A DNA stretch of 6,647 bases from Gammaproteobacteria bacterium (GTDB lineage Bacteria > Pseudomonadota > Gammaproteobacteria > DSM-16500). The position numbers and the translations under genes were made by a program. The notes below the pieces were generated by a model. That model worked only from the letters and a program-made list of their open reading frames with translations. It ran no database searches and was not told where the DNA came from. The stretch spans positions 1-6,647 of the forward strand of contig JABDEF010000063.1 in the NCBI GenBank assembly GCA_013287235.1. Direction: 5' to 3'. Below, piece after piece: positions 1-6,055 of this stretch. The stretch's first letter is position 1. Each line of letters begins with the position of its first letter.

Positions 1-8
1 CTGCTTTG

Positions 9-1418
9 ATGAAAATCAATGTAAAGCATCGCAACCAATTACATCAACATTTTTTGACGCTATTAAGAGAAACCAGTAGGGAAATTTTTAATGAAACATC
101 TAATAAAAATAAAAAAAATGATTTAATTATTCGATGCATTGCCATGGAATGCTATTATATACTCGATGAATTCACTACATCATTCGGATATTCTATTGAT
201 TTTCAAGAAATCAACCGTAAACACGCATTAAAGATGGCGGAAACCATCTATCAATCATTTCTAAAAAAACATCCTCAAGATGCTCTATTAAATAATTTTA
301 TTAAAAACTACAAAAGCGCACTCATTGAAAATGTTATACACATCCAAACAAAACAAGCGCTTTCAGTTCTATCTCAGCACGACAATAAATTGAGTTACAC
401 GCATACTGAATACGCGATGCAATCTCTTAATCAAATGTGGTCCTATACGATTTCATCAGAACCCGCACGCGTTGCTGGCCGATTTATCACACGATTCCTT
501 GATGCGTTTGGAATTTTGCAAACCATGAATTTATCAACAGAAAATGATATTGCTTTGTTTTTTGTTGCAACACATGCGACAAGGATGTCTGAAGAAGTAA
601 GTCATGTAAAACGCGTACTTTTTGCGATTGCACGCATGGTTTTAGGAACAATAAGACATGAACTTTATGAAGCGAGTCTTGAACCCAATCCTAAGGTTCG
701 TGAATTTAAGCTCGCGGCCATCATCTTATTTTACACTGCGATGATTGCGCTCGCCGCCATTGCACTTTCCTTCACAACTTTCATGGCACTTTTTGTAGGA
801 TTCGAATTCATTGCAATACCTGTCGCCATTATTCTCGTAATTGCTGCAGCGACACTTGCGACAAAAGTGACATTTTATTTAATCCATGCATACCATGAAT
901 GGAAACATAATAGTATTAATCAAAGAATGCAGGATACACTTGGGTCAACGCTTGCGAAAGAGGTGTTAACCCTTTACAACAATGCTTTAAAAGGTGTCGA
1001 TACAATGCTCACCTATCTCGATGAAAAAACAGGATTAATTCGTCAAGAACTTGATTTTAAAGTTGAACTAGAAAAATTAAAAATAGATCTCAAAAAAGAG
1101 TGGAAATATATTCGTGACGATAAAACGTATCCCATAGATGAAGTAAAAAAAATAATAAAAAGCAGAGTAAAATATTTTTATGAAAAAGAAAAATGCAGAT
1201 TTCAAGGGCGTTTACACAATGAAGTGGTTCAACGTTTTGAGACTCAACAACAAGGCCTTTTGCGTTTTTGCAGAGAGGCCACATCTCTGCCATCTTACAA
1301 ACATTATTTTCAAAATAAAAATGAAGTCATGTTCTTTAAACAACGCATTAAAAAATTAAAAAATATTTCAGATATGTTAGAAAAAAAGATGAGAAAGAAA
1401 AAAATTCTGTTAGCTTAA
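9..1418 (+). CDS. Unrecognised two-TM membrane protein, possibly 5'-partial
   Basis: I do not recognise this protein family. From the ATG at 9 it is 469 residues, but the frame stays open to the left edge, so the true start may lie outside the window and no ribosome binding site can be judged. There is no N-terminal signal peptide. Residues 1-234 are polar and look helical. Residues 235-290 are strongly hydrophobic and fit a hairpin of two membrane helices (about 235-256 and 262-285) separated by a short FVGFEF turn region. The C-terminal 180 residues are rich in Lys and Glu with helical periodicity (about 338-395 may form a coiled coil) and end in a very basic tail, EKKMRKKKILLA. By inference it is an inner-membrane protein with large cytoplasmic domains at both ends. 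In Legionellales-like genomes, orphan proteins of this build are sometimes secreted effectors, but nothing here proves that. Codon use is AT-rich like its neighbours. It converges on the suf operon and is probably not functionally linked to it. Confidence 0.8.
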   Translation: MKINVKHRNQLHQHFLTLLRETSREIFNETSNKNKKNDLIIRCIAMECYYILDEFTTSFGYSIDFQEINRKHALKMAETIYQSFLKKHPQDALLNNFIKNYKSALIENVIHIQTKQALSVLSQHDNKLSYTHTEYAMQSLNQMWSYTISSEPARVAGRFITRFLDAFGILQTMNLSTENDIALFFVATHATRMSEEVSHVKRVLFAIARMVLGTIRHELYEASLEPNPKVREFKLAAIILFYTAMIALAAIALSFTTFMALFVGFEFIAIPVAIILVIAAATLATKVTFYLIHAYHEWKHNSINQRMQDTLGSTLAKEVLTLYNNALKGVDTMLTYLDEKTGLIRQELDFKVELEKLKIDLKKEWKYIRDDKTYPIDEVKKIIKSRVKYFYEKEKCRFQGRLHNEVVQRFETQQQGLLRFCREATSLPSYKHYFQNKNEVMFFKQRIKKLKNISDMLEKKMRKKKILLA

Positions 1419-1423
1419 AATAA

Positions 1424-1508
1424 ATTTGTCACTTCTGTCACCCCGCAGGCCGTGACAATACTGTTATTCTCAATAAATTGTGAACGACGTGCCTGCGGGG
1501 TGACAAAT
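1424..1508. repeat. 85-bp palindromic element between convergent genes
   Basis: A perfect 15-bp inverted repeat, TGTCACCCCGCAGGC at 1436-1450 and its reverse complement at 1491-1505, encloses a 40-base loop. The loop continues the stem imperfectly: CGT pairs with ACG across a one-base bulge, and ACAAT (1455-1459) pairs with ATTGT (1477-1481). The outer ends also match, with ATTTGTCAC at 1424-1432 and GTGACAAAT at 1500-1508. The left arm therefore carries the TGTCAC unit twice, 9 bp apart, and either copy can pair with the single right copy. The arms are far more GC-rich than the surroundings. The element sits between two convergent stop codons, so its RNA hairpin could terminate transcription from both sides. 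The U-tract is poor on the plus strand and only moderate (AAATTTATTTT) on the minus strand. The form resembles REP/MITE-like palindromes scattered in Legionellales and Rickettsia genomes. Only one copy is present in the window, so repeat status is inferred. Confidence 0.75.
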
Positions 1509-1516
1509 CTAGAACT

Positions 1517-1828
1517 TTATATTGACTTCATCAACGTCTGCAACTCCCCTGTTTGAAACATCTCCGTCATAATATCGCAGCCACCAATAAATTTATTATT
1601 CACATACAACTGTGGAATCGTTGGCCACTCTGAATATTCCTTAATTCCTTGACGAATGTCCTCATCTTCCAACACATTCACAAATGCAAAATTATCCACA
1701 CCGGAAGATTTTAATAAATGCACCGCCTTTGAAGAAAAACCACATTGTGGAAATTGTGGAGTTCCTTTCATGTAAAGAATAATTGAATTATTTTCAATTT
1801 GTGCTTTGATTTTATCTTGAATGCTCAT
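1517..1828 (-). CDS. grxD: Monothiol glutaredoxin, CGFS type (Grx4/GrxD)
   Basis: This 103-residue protein is of normal length for a single-domain monothiol glutaredoxin. The signature CGFS lies at residues 29-32, preceded by K21 and the loop GTPQFPQ. The glutathione-binding TIP (70-72, within WPTIPQLYV) and GGCD (82-85) motifs are intact. In known family members, two monomers and two glutathiones hold a [2Fe-2S] cluster through the CGFS cysteine. The protein then passes the cluster to acceptors such as A-type carriers or exchanges it with BolA. The activity is cluster transfer rather than disulfide reduction. It is the last gene of the suf transcript. A strong Shine-Dalgarno (GAGGTGA, 1832-1838) overlaps the sufT stop codon, and the intergenic gap is 8 bp. 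Its operon position supports a carrier role fed directly by the SUF machine. No bolA gene is seen in the window. Confidence 0.96.
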   Translation of the reverse strand: MSIQDKIKAQIENNSIILYMKGTPQFPQCGFSSKAVHLLKSSGVDNFAFVNVLEDEDIRQGIKEYSEWPTIPQLYVNNKFIGGCDIMTEMFQTGELQTLMKSI

Positions 1829-1831
1829 ACA

Positions 1832-1838
1832 TCACCTC
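1832..1838 (-). promoter_or_regulatory. Ribosome binding site for grxD
   Basis: GAGGTGA on the minus strand overlaps the TGA stop of sufT and precedes the grxD ATG by three bases (five from the GAGGT core). It is among the strongest Shine-Dalgarno matches in the operon, so grxD may be translated well even though it is the last gene. Confidence 0.7.
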
Positions 1839-2373
1839 ATAACATACCTAATTGCAACTTCGCCACATCACTCATCATACTGCGACTCCAGGGTGGGTCA
1901 AATATAAGATCAATTTTTACAGTGTTCACATCCTGCAATGTTCGAATTTTTTGCTCAATGTCCGCAACCAATGCAGGCCCCATGCCACATCCGGGTGCAG
2001 TCAATGTCATTTTGACATGTACCACAAAACCTTGATCGACCATTTCTGTATAACACTCGTAAACCAATCCTAAATCAACAATATTGACGGGAATTTCAGG
2101 GTCAAAACAGGTTTTTAACACTTCCCAAATTTTATCTTCTAAAGTGCCATCTAACATATTAAAGTCGGGTTCTTCTAAAATAACCATGCCTAACGCATCA
2201 CCATCTTTTCCTTCTACGCGCGCTAAATTACCATTAATATAAACCGTGTAAGAATTTCCTAAGGCTTGTGTAATCATGACGAGCGCACCTTTTTTAACGG
2301 TGACTTTATCTCCCGATGGAATTAACATCGCATTGACATCTCTTCGTACTTCAATGGAATCTTCTTTAAACAT
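1837..2373 (-). CDS. sufT: Fe-S assembly factor SufT (DUF59/MIP18 family)
   Basis: The 178 residues match the long SufT form, in which an N-terminal extension of about 75 residues precedes a DUF59/MIP18 domain. The extension carries R10-R11-D12, IPSG (18-21), ITQALGNSYTVY (34-45) and GDALG (58-62), as in the SufT family. The DUF59 domain shows DPEIPVNIVDLGLVY (91-105), the cysteine loop TAPGCGMG (125-132) with conserved C129, and DPPW (159-162). The protein ends with the usual LxLGM tail. In other bacteria SufT helps maturation of Fe-S proteins, notably under high demand; its exact biochemical step is unsettled. The ATG has only a weak upstream match (TTGAG) and lies 5 bp after the preceding stop codon, so translation probably depends on coupling. 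It is related to PaaD and the Mrp N-terminus, but the extension and the context point to SufT. Confidence 0.94.
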   Translation of the reverse strand: MFKEDSIEVRRDVNAMLIPSGDKVTVKKGALVMITQALGNSYTVYINGNLARVEGKDGDALGMVILEEPDFNMLDGTLEDKIWEVLKTCFDPEIPVNIVDLGLVYECYTEMVDQGFVVHVKMTLTAPGCGMGPALVADIEQKIRTLQDVNTVKIDLIFDPPWSRSMMSDVAKLQLGML

Positions 2374-2378
2374 GTGCG

Positions 2379-2717
2379 TTACTCAACTGTAAAACTTTCA
2401 CCGCAACCACAACGATTTTTTTCGTTGGGATTGATAAAAACGAGTCGTTTCTGTTTTAAACCTAAACTTTTATCTTCCACATAATCAATCACGAGTCCCG
2501 ATACAAAAGATAGACATGCAGGATCAATATAAACCGGTAATGCCCGCGCTAAAAAATGTAAATCATCATTTTTTACTTGATCGACAATCGACGGCACATA
2601 GGCAAAACCCGAACAACCCGTTTTTTTAATGGATAAACGAAACCCTTTGCCATTATCTTTTTTTAACATTTGCATCAAATGTTCAACCGCTGCATCTGTC
2701 AATGTAATCGGATTCAT
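2379..2717 (-). CDS. sufA: A-type Fe-S carrier protein (SufA/IscA/ErpA family)
   Basis: A 112-residue HesB/IscA-fold protein of standard length. The three cluster-ligand cysteines are present: C35 in TGCSG and C103 and C105 in RCGCGESF. The family motif FINPNEKNRCGCG is near the C-terminus. A-type carriers bind a [2Fe-2S] or [4Fe-4S] cluster, commonly between two subunits, and deliver it to apo-proteins. Here the likely donor is the SufBCD complex encoded upstream. The start ATG is preceded by GGAG (2725-2728), which lies across the end of sufU, with a 7-base spacer; the gap to the sufU stop is 4 bp. The call of SufA over IscA or ErpA rests on operon context, because sequence alone separates these subfamilies poorly. 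The central part is less conserved (IVDQVKNDDLHF), but no key residue is missing. Confidence 0.93.
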   Translation of the reverse strand: MNPITLTDAAVEHLMQMLKKDNGKGFRLSIKKTGCSGFAYVPSIVDQVKNDDLHFLARALPVYIDPACLSFVSGLVIDYVEDKSLGLKQKRLVFINPNEKNRCGCGESFTVE

Positions 2718-2721
2718 GTCT

Positions 2722-3174
2722 CTACTCCGTCGTCACAGGACGCAAATCATTTTGCAATAATGCTTTTAATGTATGCCATGCCAGGGTTGCGCATTTTACA
2801 CGTAAAGGAAATGCAGATACCCCACTTAAAACCGTTAATTTACCTAATTTTTCTTTTTCGATCTCAGTCATGACACACCCTATGATACATTGATGAAAAA
2901 GATGAAAAATTTCTTCAGCATATTGAAGCGTTTTACCTTTTAAACTTTCCGTCATCAACGAACCTGACGCCATCGATATCGCACATCCGCATCCCTCAAA
3001 ACGAAGATCTTTAATCAATCCACCGTCTTCTTCTACATATAAAGTAATTTTATCACCGCATAAGGGATTAAACCCTTCTTTTTGAAGACCCGCATGTGGG
3101 ATCGTACCAAAATTTCTGGGATTTTTACCATGATCAAGAATCACTTCTTGATACAATTCACGTAAATCAGACAT
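2722..3174 (-). CDS. sufU: SufU-type zinc-dependent sulfurtransferase / IscU-like protein
   Basis: A 150-residue IscU-fold protein. LRELYQEVILDHGKNPRNFG (4-23) is the usual N-terminus. The ligand set is C39 and D41 (NPLCGD), C64 (FEGCGCAIS) and C128 (FPLRVKCATLAW). The distance from C64 to C128 is 64 residues, against about 43 in IscU. That is the insertion marking the SufU subfamily, and the LSGVxxFPxRxKC block is also SufU-like. In Bacillus subtilis SufU holds zinc and takes persulfide sulfur from SufS. The same role is inferred here because no sufE lies among the visible genes. The ATG overlaps the sufS stop by 8 bp and is preceded by GAGGGG (3183-3188), so translation is coupled to sufS. 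The extra cysteines C62, C96 and C100 are not part of the known site. A scaffold role as in IscU is less likely, but it cannot be excluded from sequence alone. Confidence 0.94.
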   Translation of the reverse strand: MSDLRELYQEVILDHGKNPRNFGTIPHAGLQKEGFNPLCGDKITLYVEEDGGLIKDLRFEGCGCAISMASGSLMTESLKGKTLQYAEEIFHLFHQCIIGCVMTEIEKEKLGKLTVLSGVSAFPLRVKCATLAWHTLKALLQNDLRPVTTE

Positions 3175-4366
3175 GAAAAATGCCCCTCACTTTTTCTAAT
3201 GCGGAACATAATAAATCAATATCATCCATCGTATTATAAACCGCTAAAGAGACGCGTACACACGCGGGAATGCGGTAACGTTCCATGAGCGGCATAGCAC
3301 AATGATGACCAGCGCGTACTGAAATACCTTCATGATCTAATATCGTTGCAATATCGTGTGGATGTACACCTTCGAGTATAAATGAAATCACGCCGACTTT
3401 ATGCGGTGCCGTTCCAATAATCGTTAAGCCTAAGATTTTACTCAGTTTATCAGTCGCATATTGTAATAATGCACGTTCATGCTGGATGATATTCTCTATC
3501 CCCATTGATTCGATAAGTTCAAGCGCCGCGTGAAATCCTACGACATTTGCAATATTTGGCGTCCCTGCTTCGAATTTTAAAGGGAGTCCTGTAAAAGTCG
3601 ATTTTTCAAACGTCACACTTTCAATCATCGCACCACCACCTTTGAAGGGTGCCATTTTTTTTAATAGGGCTTCTTTCCCATATAAAACCCCAACACCTGT
3701 CGGACCATACGCTTTATGTGCAGAAAACGCATAAAAATCACAATCTAAATCCTGCACATCGAGAGACATGTGTGAAAATGCTTGCGCACCATCGACTAAG
3801 ACTGGAATATGTCTCGCATGGGCGATTTGAATCATTTCTTTGATGGGATTAATCGTACCTAGCACATTCGATGCATGTGTGATAGCAACCAATTTTGTTT
3901 TATCCGAAAAGAGTGATGCGTAAGCTTTTAAATCAATCACACCTGCATCTGTGATAGGAATCACTTTAAGTTTTGCACCTGCCAATTGCCAAGGTACAAT
4001 ATTTGAATGATGTTCCATCGTACTCACAATGACTTCACTGTCAGCCGTAAAATGCGTACGCCCATAACTATTTGCTACCAAATTAATACTTTCCGTTGTA
4101 CCGCTCGTAAAAATAATTTCGTAAACGTGTTTGGCATTCAACATCGTTTGAATTTTTTTGCGCGTATTTTCATAACGTTCAGTCGCGCGCCCACTTAATA
4201 CGGTGATGCCACGATGCACATTCGAATGATCGTTCGAATAATAATGTTGCATCGCTTCTAAAACAACGTTTGGTTTTTGACTGGTATTTGACGAATCTAA
4301 ATAAACTAAAGGTTTTCCATGAATCATTTGTTTTAAAATAGGAAAATCCGCTTTGATATTATTCAT
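3167..4366 (-). CDS. sufS: Cysteine desulfurase SufS (group II, PLP-dependent)
   Basis: A full-length 399-residue class V aminotransferase-fold enzyme that converts L-cysteine to L-alanine and leaves a persulfide on the active-site cysteine. The Schiff-base lysine is K218 in SAHKAYGPTG. The PLP-contacting residues visible are H119 (MEHHSN), D192 and Q195 (DGAQAF), and the TSGTTESIN loop (87-95). The catalytic cysteine is C355 in RAGHHCAMP, on the short loop typical of SufS rather than the long IscS/NifS loop. FEAGTPN (264-270) and VRVSL (369-373) are family marks. The N-terminal motif reads YLDSSNTSQKP instead of the common YLDNAATTQKP, a conservative variant. H336 stands exactly 19 residues before the catalytic cysteine, where SufU-dependent SufS has histidine. 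The start ATG lies 8 bp inside the end of sufD, with Shine-Dalgarno GAGGTA (4374-4379). Confidence 0.97.
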   Translation of the reverse strand: MNNIKADFPILKQMIHGKPLVYLDSSNTSQKPNVVLEAMQHYYSNDHSNVHRGITVLSGRATERYENTRKKIQTMLNAKHVYEIIFTSGTTESINLVANSYGRTHFTADSEVIVSTMEHHSNIVPWQLAGAKLKVIPITDAGVIDLKAYASLFSDKTKLVAITHASNVLGTINPIKEMIQIAHARHIPVLVDGAQAFSHMSLDVQDLDCDFYAFSAHKAYGPTGVGVLYGKEALLKKMAPFKGGGAMIESVTFEKSTFTGLPLKFEAGTPNIANVVGFHAALELIESMGIENIIQHERALLQYATDKLSKILGLTIIGTAPHKVGVISFILEGVHPHDIATILDHEGISVRAGHHCAMPLMERYRIPACVRVSLAVYNTMDDIDLLCSALEKVRGIFHV

Positions 4367-5291
4367 GGCGATTTACCTCGCGCTGCATATAATCTCGAAT
4401 AGTGCTATCCGATATTTTATTTAAAACCTCCATACCAAAAGCCTCAATCAATAATTGACGCGCAGTTATTTCATCCATCCCTCGAGAACGTAGGTAAAAA
4501 AGCGACGCAGGATCCAGTTGCCCAACGGTTGCCCCATGTTTACATTGTATATCGTCGGCGTAAATTTCAAGTTGAGGCTCAGATTTTGCGGAAGCCTCTT
4601 TCGATAACAATAAATGATGATTTTCTTGTTGCGCTTCAATACGATGGGCTTTTTCGTGCACTTTGACACGCCCATTGAAAAAAGCTTGTGTTTTTTGATC
4701 TAAAATCCCTTTGTAAAACATGGCACTCTTCCCAAAAGGTGCCTGGTGATCTACATGGATATGATGATTAATATGTTGATGATCTTGATTTAAGAGATAA
4801 AGTCCATGCAAAGCACATGCAGCATGCTTTTCTTTTAATTGTACTTGCCATTCGTGATGCGCATTCAGGCTTCCAGAATCCAACGTAAAAATCTGCATAG
4901 CACTTCCTTCCGCTTGTTCAATGCGTCCCTTTGCCGTGTGCGTTGCATCCACACTTTCTTTTTGTAATTTATAAAAATCGAGTCTTGCATTTTTATGTAA
5001 AATAATATGGGTTTTCGTTTCTGTGTGGTAAGTACTTTTTTCATGAGAAGCATACTCCTCAAAAATACTCACTTTACTTTCTTCCTCCAAAATAATGGTA
5101 CGTTCCATTGCGTAATCTTTTTTTCCTAAAAAAACAAATTGCAGGGGCTCCGATATTTCAAGCATTTTAGGAATGTGTAAATAAATGCGTTTTGAATGAT
5201 AACGAAATTGAATCGTTCGAAGCAATGCTTTAAGCGTGGATTGCTTTCTCGCAAATTGGCCATCACTGAATACAAAAGAAATAGGGTTCAT
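4359..5291 (-). CDS. sufD: SufD, SUF scaffold subunit, short N-terminally reduced form
   Basis: This is the SufD subunit of the SufBC2D cluster-building complex. The C-terminal half is unmistakable: FFNGRVKVH (204-212), EPQLEIYADDIQCKHGATVG (238-257) and LFYLRSRGM (264-272). H252 aligns with E. coli SufD His360, a residue needed for cluster assembly at the SufB-SufD interface. From the ATG at 5291 the protein is 310 residues, while family members are usually about 420. The opening FVFSDGQF aligns near residue 85 of E. coli SufD, so the N-terminal helical region (the WKYT-type part) is missing and the following linker is shortened. The missing part cannot lie directly upstream, because intact sufC ends there. 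The ATG is preferred because it forms an ATGA overlap with the sufC stop and follows AGGGGGA (5295-5301). A GTG at 5315 would add only eight residues, encoded partly by that Shine-Dalgarno. The gene itself is intact, without a frameshift. Confidence 0.95.
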   Translation of the reverse strand: MNPISFVFSDGQFARKQSTLKALLRTIQFRYHSKRIYLHIPKMLEISEPLQFVFLGKKDYAMERTIILEEESKVSIFEEYASHEKSTYHTETKTHIILHKNARLDFYKLQKESVDATHTAKGRIEQAEGSAMQIFTLDSGSLNAHHEWQVQLKEKHAACALHGLYLLNQDHQHINHHIHVDHQAPFGKSAMFYKGILDQKTQAFFNGRVKVHEKAHRIEAQQENHHLLLSKEASAKSEPQLEIYADDIQCKHGATVGQLDPASLFYLRSRGMDEITARQLLIEAFGMEVLNKISDSTIRDYMQREVNRHE

Positions 5292-6055
5292 AAGTCCCCC
5301 TGAGGCTCTATCCACCCATAACCCTTTTCTTCGAGGAGAAGCGCTAATTCTTTTCCGCCAGATTGAATAATTTTACCATTTGCCATGACATGCACGACAT
5401 CTGGCACAATATAATTTAATAATCGTTGATAATGCGTTATCATCATGATGCTTCTTTCCGGATGACGCAAATGATTGACGCTCTTAGCCACCATTTGTAA
5501 CGCATCAATATCGAGTCCTGAATCCGTTTCATCTAAAATGGCAAATCGGGGTTCCAACATCAGCATTTGTAATATTTCATTGCGTTTTTTTTCGCCACCC
5601 GAAAATCCTTCATTCACCGCTCGACTTAAAAATTTTTCATCCATCCCAACATCTTTGATTTTATGTTTAATTAACTTTAAAAAATCCATCGCATCAATGG
5701 GGGGTAAGTTTCGATATTTTCTTAATGCATTTACTGCGGATTTCAGAAAATACATATTATTCACACCAGGAATTTCAACCGGATATTGAAATGCCAAAAA
5801 AATACCTTGTATGGCACGCTCTTCAACGGATAAATCCAAAAGATTTTTTCCATCCCAAAGTATTTCGCCCGCCGTAATATCAAATCCCGGACGACCCGCT
5901 ATCACATTCGAAAGTGTACTTTTTCCAGAACCATTCGGGCCCATGATGGCATGCACTGTGCCTGGCAGAATATCCAGTGTAATACCGCGCAAAATTTCTT
6001 TTGATTTTTGTTTCTCATCAAGAATGGAAACATGTAAATTTCTAATCTTTAACAC
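5288..6055 (-). CDS. sufC: SufC, ABC-type ATPase of the SUF complex
   Basis: A 255-residue soluble ABC ATPase that drives conformational changes in SufBC2D. The motifs appear in order: Walker A GPNGSGKST (39-47), Q-loop AFQYP (Q90), signature FSGGEKKRNEI (151-161), Walker B AILDETDSGLD (172-182) and H-loop H208 (MITHY). The SufC-specific features are the FSGGEKKRNE signature and the EIPGV segment after the Q-loop. The start codon is GTG (6053-6055). It shares one base with the sufB stop in a TAGTG junction, nine bases after AGGGGAG (6065-6071), which supports translational coupling. Length and all catalytic motifs are normal for the family. No transmembrane domain is encoded nearby, as expected, since this ABC protein works in the cytoplasm with SufB and SufD and not in a transporter. 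Confidence 0.98.
   Translation of the reverse strand: MLKIRNLHVSILDEKQKSKEILRGITLDILPGTVHAIMGPNGSGKSTLSNVIAGRPGFDITAGEILWDGKNLLDLSVEERAIQGIFLAFQYPVEIPGVNNMYFLKSAVNALRKYRNLPPIDAMDFLKLIKHKIKDVGMDEKFLSRAVNEGFSGGEKKRNEILQMLMLEPRFAILDETDSGLDIDALQMVAKSVNHLRHPERSIMMITHYQRLLNYIVPDVVHVMANGKIIQSGGKELALLLEEKGYGWIEPQGDL
5295..5301 (-). promoter_or_regulatory. Ribosome binding site for sufD
   Basis: AGGGGGA on the minus strand ends three bases before the ATG at 5291, all inside the 3' end of sufC. Together with the ATGA stop/start overlap, it decides for the 310-residue SufD start over the GTG at 5315. The spacing is a little short if the whole run is counted, but about five bases if AGGGG is taken as the core. 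Confidence 0.7.

Noticed and set aside
1090..1293. Minus-strand open frame of 67 codons inside the left-hand gene
   Set aside because: It is antisense to a long AT-rich coding frame; its Leu/Phe-rich translation is the expected mirror of Lys/Glu-rich codons.
1799..2073. Two overlapping plus-strand open frames of 73-78 codons opposite sufT and grxD
   Set aside because: They lie antisense to genes with clear conserved motifs, have no recognisable protein features and no convincing ribosome binding site.
2722..3174. Calling the IscU-like gene a canonical IscU scaffold
   Set aside because: The 64-residue distance between its second and third cysteine ligands and the FPLRVKC block match SufU, and the genes around it are suf and not isc.
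4466..5062. Minus-strand open frames of 65-69 codons in another frame within sufD
   Set aside because: They are out-of-frame readings of the sufD coding sequence, Lys/Arg-rich from AT-rich codons and without motifs.
5288..5315. GTG at 5315 as the sufD start
   Set aside because: It adds only eight residues (MDRASGGL), partly encoded by the Shine-Dalgarno of the ATG at 5291; the ATGA overlap with sufC favours the ATG.
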